Made by a program: the position numbers and the translations under genes. From Lachnospiraceae bacterium (GTDB lineage: Bacteria > Bacillota > Clostridia > Lachnospirales > Lachnospiraceae), in NCBI GenBank assembly GCA_014804445.1, contig JAAUZU010000014.1, forward strand, positions 78,202 through 142,201: 64,000 nucleotides of DNA, written 5' to 3'. Positions 59,834 through 64,000 of this stretch are shown piece by piece (position 1 is the first letter of the stretch; each line of letters opens with the position of its first letter). Under the pieces are notes generated by a model. It ran no database searches. It saw nothing but the letters and a program-made list of their open reading frames with translations, and was not told where the DNA came from.

Positions 59834-62122
59834 CTATTCTCCCAGCGAATATAGGGATAAATATGCGAAATAATCCACTATCATTTTCTGAACCTTTGGC
59901 GGATATTTCACTACTTTATAGGACACTCCCACCTGATTTAGCTTTTCCTCAATCTTGATCCCATATTGTAATCCCTTTTCTGTCGGCAGCTTTACAAATA
60001 CGCCATTTGTTCCATCCTCATATACCAGCCCCTCAGATATCAAATATTCCCCTATAACGTTTGTTGTAACCTTTTTTACGCTATCCATGGTACATATGCG
60101 ATTGAGTTCGTCTTTTATCTCACTAATATAATACAAATCCTGATATATAAATTCATCTGCATTATCCTCTGACAAACAAAACGCTGTCTTGGTTTTTCCC
60201 TTCTTCTTTGGACGCGCAGGCTTTAGGGATTCGGCTTTCTCTCCATTTTCCATTCCCTCATCCTTGACCTGCATACTCATAATCATATCAGAGTGCTCAT
60301 CAGTAAAGGCCTTTACAGCGCTTAAAAACCGCTTTCCATATTTTTTCAGTTTACTCTCTCCCACACCGGAGACCTGCAGCAAATCATGTTCATCCTTAGG
60401 CAGCTTCACGCACATATCAATCAACGTCTTATCATTAAAGATAATATATGGTGGCAGTGACTCCTCTCGCGCAATCTCAAGGCGGAGTTTGCGTAATTCC
60501 TCAAACAAATCATAACCCGCAGCCGTAAGAGAATCCGTGTTTTTCCTCCGCGCAGGCTTTTTCTTTTTCTCCGGTTCCTTCTCCTCATAAGTGCGCATAA
60601 TTACGCGGGCACTTTCATCCCCGAGCAGCGTAATATCCCCCAGCCTTAGTACGCTGTATTTATCTTCCGTCTGATAGAGATATCCTTCCTCCACCATCTG
60701 GCTAATCAGGCTTCGCAGCAAAGCTTCGCCCGTATTTTTTAACGCTCCATACGATTTATAGTTCACAGTGCCGAGCTCCCGCAGTCTTGCCCTGTCAGCG
60801 CCTGCCAGAGTTCCCAGCACAACGGTTAAGCCATATCGTCCCCTTGTCTCCGTCACACACTGGATAACCTGCCTTGCCTCAGCGGTCATATCCACTTCCT
60901 TATATTCTCTGTGACAGTTACCGCAATTATCGCAGGGCATAGCAGTCTTTTCGCCAAAATAATTTAAAATATAATTCCGCAGACAGCCTGTCGTCCTACA
61001 ATATCCCTCCATCGTCTGCAGACGGCGCACATCCCGCTGCTTCACCAGTTCCGTATCTTCATCATCCAAACCCGAAAAATCCTTCTGCTCCAGAAGAAAT
61101 TTATTGATGACGATATCCTGTGCAGAGAAAAGCAGGATACACTGCGCCGGTTCACCGTCCCGTCCTGCTCGTCCCGCCTCCTGATAATAATTCTCCATGC
61201 TCTGCGGCATATTATAATGAATGACATATCTGACATTGGATTTATCAATCCCCATGCCAAATGCATTGGTAGCCACAATTACGGGCGCACGGTCATATAT
61301 AAAGTCATCCTGATTTTTCTTTCTGGTTTCATTGTCAATACCGGCATGATATCTGGTAACGGAAACCCCTCTTTTGTACAGTGCTTCAAAAAGATTGTCC
61401 ACATTTTTTCTGGTTGCACAATAAATAATCCCGCTGTCCTTCGGGTGCTTCTCTATGTATTGGATTACAAAATCCTCTTTCCTTCGTATATTTTCTACAC
61501 TATAATACAGATTTTCCCTGTCAAAGCCCGTCACGGTCACATTCGGATTTACAAGATTCAGGATACACAAAATATCTTCCTTCACCTCTTCTGTCGCAGT
61601 TGCCGTAAACGCACTGACAATCGGTCTCTTCGGAAGATTCTTGATAAAATTCACAATTTTTAAATAACTCGGTCTGAAGTCCTGTCCCCACTGGGAGATA
61701 CAATGCGCCTCGTCAACCGTTACCATGGAAATATCTGCATGATATGCAAAATCTATGAAATCATAGCTTTCCAGCCGTTCCGGCGCCACATAAATAATCT
61801 TGTATGTGCCCTTTGCCGCCAGATTTAACGCTTTTCTAATCTGCGTCTCGCTAAGAGATGAATTAATGAATGCAGCGTGGATTCCGGCCTCGTTCAGCGC
61901 CTTCACCTGATCCTGCATAAGAGAAATAAGCGGTGATATTACGATGGTAATTCCTGAAAGCATCAGTGCCGGAACTTGATAGCAGATAGACTTGCCCGCA
62001 CCCGTGGGCATAATGGCAAGCCCATCGTGCCCTTCTAAAATAGACTCAATGATACCTTCCTGCCCTTCTCTGAAAGAATCATATCCGAAAAAGATTTTTA
62101 ATGTTTCTTTTGCATTTGCCAT
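59834..62122 (-). CDS. recQ: RecQ DNA helicase
   Basis: A 762-residue RecQ helicase: Walker A MPTGAGKS (38-45), VDEAHCISQWG, the RecQ zinc-binding region (C-x16-CDNCGNC), a winged-helix RQC domain and an HRDC domain (about 515-590, with PPYIIFNDKTLIDM). A long C-terminal extension (about 600-762) ends in a helix-turn-helix-like region that is common in Firmicute RecQ. The ATG at 62122 has AGGGG; 23 open codons upstream are not used. The stop is 17 bases before the GH3 gene, so some transcription may run on into the rhamnose operon. Confidence 0.95.
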   Translation of the reverse strand: MANAKETLKIFFGYDSFREGQEGIIESILEGHDGLAIMPTGAGKSICYQVPALMLSGITIVISPLISLMQDQVKALNEAGIHAAFINSSLSETQIRKALNLAAKGTYKIIYVAPERLESYDFIDFAYHADISMVTVDEAHCISQWGQDFRPSYLKIVNFIKNLPKRPIVSAFTATATEEVKEDILCILNLVNPNVTVTGFDRENLYYSVENIRRKEDFVIQYIEKHPKDSGIIYCATRKNVDNLFEALYKRGVSVTRYHAGIDNETRKKNQDDFIYDRAPVIVATNAFGMGIDKSNVRYVIHYNMPQSMENYYQEAGRAGRDGEPAQCILLFSAQDIVINKFLLEQKDFSGLDDEDTELVKQRDVRRLQTMEGYCRTTGCLRNYILNYFGEKTAMPCDNCGNCHREYKEVDMTAEARQVIQCVTETRGRYGLTVVLGTLAGADRARLRELGTVNYKSYGALKNTGEALLRSLISQMVEEGYLYQTEDKYSVLRLGDITLLGDESARVIMRTYEEKEPEKKKKPARRKNTDSLTAAGYDLFEELRKLRLEIAREESLPPYIIFNDKTLIDMCVKLPKDEHDLLQVSGVGESKLKKYGKRFLSAVKAFTDEHSDMIMSMQVKDEGMENGEKAESLKPARPKKKGKTKTAFCLSEDNADEFIYQDLYYISEIKDELNRICTMDSVKKVTTNVIGEYLISEGLVYEDGTNGVFVKLPTEKGLQYGIKIEEKLNQVGVSYKVVKYPPKVQKMIVDYFAYLSLYSLGE

Positions 62123-62132
62123 ATATCGTCCC

Positions 62133-62483
62133 CTATTTGATTTTCTCTGCCCACTCCGCTTCCTTAAATCCTGCCAGCACCAGTTCTTCACCTACAATAA
62201 GCGGACGCTTCACAAGCATTCCATTGGAAGCAAGAAGCTGTAACTGTTCTTCCTCACTCATGGTCGGAAGCTTGTCCTTAAGCTGCAGCTCCTTGTATAA
62301 AAGACCGCTTGTGTTGAAAAATTTCTTAAGCGGCAATCCGCTTTTTTCGTACCATTCCTTTAATTCGTCATACGACGGATTATTCTCCACAATATGGCGT
62401 TCCGTATAAGTAATGTGATTTTCTTCCAGCCATTTTTTAGCCCTTTGGCAAGTTGTACATTTTGGATATTCTATCAATAACAT
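62133..62483 (-). CDS. Spx/ArsC (arsenate reductase-like) family protein
   Basis: A 116-residue thioredoxin-fold protein with the redox pair CTTC (Cys9, Cys12) in YPKCTTCQRAKKWL and the RPLIVG block near 93-98. It belongs to the ArsC/Spx/YffB group; no arsenic genes are nearby, so a redox or regulatory role is more likely than arsenate reduction. It ends 10 bases before recQ and is probably co-transcribed with it. Confidence 0.9.
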   Translation of the reverse strand: MLLIEYPKCTTCQRAKKWLEENHITYTERHIVENNPSYDELKEWYEKSGLPLKKFFNTSGLLYKELQLKDKLPTMSEEEQLQLLASNGMLVKRPLIVGEELVLAGFKEAEWAEKIK

Positions 62484-62505
62484 ACTGTCATTTCTCCTCT
62501 TATAT

Positions 62506-63024
62506 TTAAATCGTATAACTCATCTCATGCCACTCTTCGCCGCCCCAGATTGAATCTGCAATTCCGCGGTCGCGAAATCCCATTTTCTCATACATCTTCA
62601 CCTTCGACTGCAGGCATGTAAGCAGAAGCATTTTTCTGCCATTCTCCCGTTCCCGCCTCAGATATTGAAATACTAATTCTCTTCCCAGTCCCTGCCTGCG
62701 GTATTGCGGCAGCACATCAAGCCCTAATATCATAATGTTCCTTCCGGTCGGATTATATAAATTTGCATCCGTAAAAAACGCATCCCTAAAAACAGATTCA
62801 TCTGTAGAAAGGCCATTCAAAAAACCGGCTATCTTTCCGGTTTCTTTATCTATTGCAACCAGAAATAATTCCGGAGCCTTTGCAATCCGCTCCTTCATAT
62901 GCTGCTCCGAACATGCCTCATTCGGCGGAAAACAAATCTGCTCAATCTCCACAGCCTGTTCTGCTTCCTCCTGCCGGATATTGCGAAACTCATATTTTTC
63001 CGGAATATCTTTTTCTGCAATCAT
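62506..63024 (-). CDS. GNAT family N-acetyltransferase
   Basis: A 172-residue acetyltransferase with the acetyl-CoA loop LPQYRRQGLGREL (motif A) and a C-terminal CLQSKVKMYEKMGF block. The central insertion (FRDAFFTDANLYNPTG) resembles AANAT-like GNATs. The ATG at 63024 starts 5 bases after the stop of the phosphatase gene; a TTG at 63033 is an overlapping alternative. The substrate is unknown. Confidence 0.88.
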   Translation of the reverse strand: MIAEKDIPEKYEFRNIRQEEAEQAVEIEQICFPPNEACSEQHMKERIAKAPELFLVAIDKETGKIAGFLNGLSTDESVFRDAFFTDANLYNPTGRNIMILGLDVLPQYRRQGLGRELVFQYLRRERENGRKMLLLTCLQSKVKMYEKMGFRDRGIADSIWGGEEWHEMSYTI

Positions 63025-63029
63025 GGTTA

Positions 63030-63794
63030 TCAATTTTTATCACCTATATCCTCTTCCGTTTCAATTAATACTGCCGTACAATCATCCTGACTTCCTTTTT
63101 CTACAGCTAATGAAACTAATCGGTTGACTTTATCCTTGGAAATCATGCTCTCATCAGTTACTATATCTTCTATTTCATCAATATCCAAAACGTCATGAAT
63201 TCCATCCGATGTCATAAGAATCTTTCTTGGAAATCCTTTTTCAAAAATATTGTTTACAATAAGCGTATCTGCGAATTTAGATGTTCCTCCACCAAAAGCA
63301 CCCCTTATTTCGCTTTTATTACAATGTTCCGCTATCTCATCCTGACCTTTGTCTAACAACCATTGATATGTAGTCTGATCCGAGGTAACCTGCTTCAAAA
63401 AGCTGCCTTGCAGCGCATATATCCTGGTATTTCCGCAGTGTGCCAACACCACACGATTATTTTCAAAGATAAGTCCCGTTATCGTAGTTGCCATTGACTC
63501 GTGACCTGAAATACTTTTGGCATATTCGATGAGTGCATCATTAACAGATAAAAGCCGAGCCTTTATTATTTCGTTTGACTCATCTAATGTGAGATCAGAT
63601 AATTGGTTCATTACAAACAAGGAAGCTTCATCTCCTCCTGCATTACCTCCCACCCCATCACTTATAAAGACTTTCCCCGTAGTATCTATTTTAAGGTCGC
63701 CCATTTCGTCATTAACCACCCGAGAGCCAATAAGCGCTGAATCATCACATTTATCTTTTTTGATTCCTCTTTGAATTTTATATGTGATTATCAT
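63030..63794 (-). CDS. PP2C-type Ser/Thr protein phosphatase
   Basis: A 254-residue metal-dependent phosphatase. Signatures: FISDGVGGNAGG (metal Asp), AHCGNTRIY, ILMTSDGIHD and GSQDDCTAVLI. It is like Stp/PrpC phosphatases but no Ser/Thr kinase is in the window; the partner may lie beyond 64 kb, upstream in the same operon. The ATG at 63794 follows AAGGAGG. Stop is followed within 5 bases by the GNAT gene. Confidence 0.9.
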   Translation of the reverse strand: MIITYKIQRGIKKDKCDDSALIGSRVVNDEMGDLKIDTTGKVFISDGVGGNAGGDEASLFVMNQLSDLTLDESNEIIKARLLSVNDALIEYAKSISGHESMATTITGLIFENNRVVLAHCGNTRIYALQGSFLKQVTSDQTTYQWLLDKGQDEIAEHCNKSEIRGAFGGGTSKFADTLIVNNIFEKGFPRKILMTSDGIHDVLDIDEIEDIVTDESMISKDKVNRLVSLAVEKGSQDDCTAVLIETEEDIGDKN

Positions 63795-63806
63795 CGCCAT
63801 TCCTCC

Positions 63807-64000
63807 TTAGCATTCGTTCTTTATCATTTCTGATATTTCTTTTAAGTATCTGCAATCCTTCCTTGAAAACGTTTCCTTAGTTATCTCTTCCAGCAATTCG
63901 GTTTTATCTTGCGTCATATTGGTGATATCAATACTTATAGTCGATAGTGTTTTCTCTTTTGTATTTATATTCAGACAATATCTTGAAGAAATATCTGCAA
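63807..64000 (-). CDS. Partial gene of unknown function (3' end only)
   Basis: The last 63 codons of a gene that runs past the window end on the minus strand; the frame is open to base 64000 and stops at TAA 63807-63809, 12 bases before the phosphatase start codon. The visible part (ending KDCRYLKEISEMIKNEC) is hydrophilic and mixed alpha/beta, and matches nothing I recognise. Position suggests it is co-transcribed with the PP2C phosphatase. Confidence 0.7.
   Translation of the reverse strand, partial: ADISSRYCLNINTKEKTLSTISIDITNMTQDKTELLEEITKETFSRKDCRYLKEISEMIKNEC

Noticed and set aside
1-64000. CRISPR arrays, prophage, insertion sequences, replication origin
   Set aside because: No regularly spaced repeats, cas, phage structural, transposase or dnaA-type genes were seen on either strand.

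Overview
This 64 kb window is chromosomal DNA of a low-to-mid GC Firmicute, most likely a member of the Lachnospiraceae (Clostridia). Evidence: strong GGAGG-type ribosome binding sites, the gut-style sugar genes (GH36, GH3, rhamnose operon), 4Fe-4S aldo/keto reductases, a MATE exporter fused to a cytidylate-kinase-like domain, a SpoIID/LysM cell-wall protein of the kind found in spore formers, and sigma-28-type promoters that imply motility. There is no phage, transposase, integrase or CRISPR array. The call to family level is inference from gene content.

Layout. 0.2-9.5 kb: two glycine tRNAs, an SGNH hydrolase, a GH36 alpha-galactosidase, a PurF-like protein lacking the catalytic cysteine, a DUF3810 membrane metalloprotease, HelD and an L,D-transpeptidase. 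9.9-12.1 kb: a 20-bp dyad, a 55-residue secreted peptide gene and, converging on it with overlapping stop codons, a tandem-HTH XRE regulator with long helical repeats; this looks like a peptide-signalling pair. 12.1-18.5 kb: sseB, then a compact six-gene operon (acyltransferase, ECF sigma factor, zinc-finger anti-sigma factor, endonuclease IV, membrane protein, anchored protein). 18.6-22.6 kb: a MIF tautomerase, two long nested palindromes, an autoregulated ribbon-helix-helix gene, an Fpg-like protein without its catalytic proline, a beta-propeller protein and a type I toxin-antitoxin locus that gene callers would usually miss. 22.6-32.8 kb: WYL regulator, hybrid histidine kinase, aldo/keto reductase, MFS transporter, HerA-like ATPase and a propeller-sensor HD-GYP protein. 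32.8-35.5 kb: two more nested palindromes that share motifs with the first pair, then three uncharacterised genes behind sigma-28-type promoters.

35.6-45.9 kb: an operon of kinase, ECF transporter S component and aldo/keto reductase, a SpoIID/PG-binding/LysM protein, an EAL-domain phosphodiesterase, and two convergent MATE exporters, each preceded by a terminator-like attenuator; the first attenuator is overlapped by a leader-peptide frame. 45.9-54.0 kb: a MarR-controlled heterodimeric ABC exporter, a flavin reductase, an APH(3')-type aminoglycoside kinase, a second DUF6033-like protein and a BlaI/BlaR1-like pair. 54.1-59.8 kb: GH3 beta-glucosidase and rhaB-rhaA-rhaD. 59.8-64 kb: RecQ, an Spx/ArsC protein, a GNAT acetyltransferase, a PP2C phosphatase and the 3' end of another gene.

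Themes. Plant or mucin sugar use (GH36, GH3, rhamnose), drug and toxin defence (two MATE, one ABC, one APH, one BlaI/BlaR-like pair), and cyclic-di-GMP turnover (HD-GYP and EAL) dominate. Many short regulatory sites can be read directly. All family assignments come from reading the translated sequence and motifs; no database search was run.
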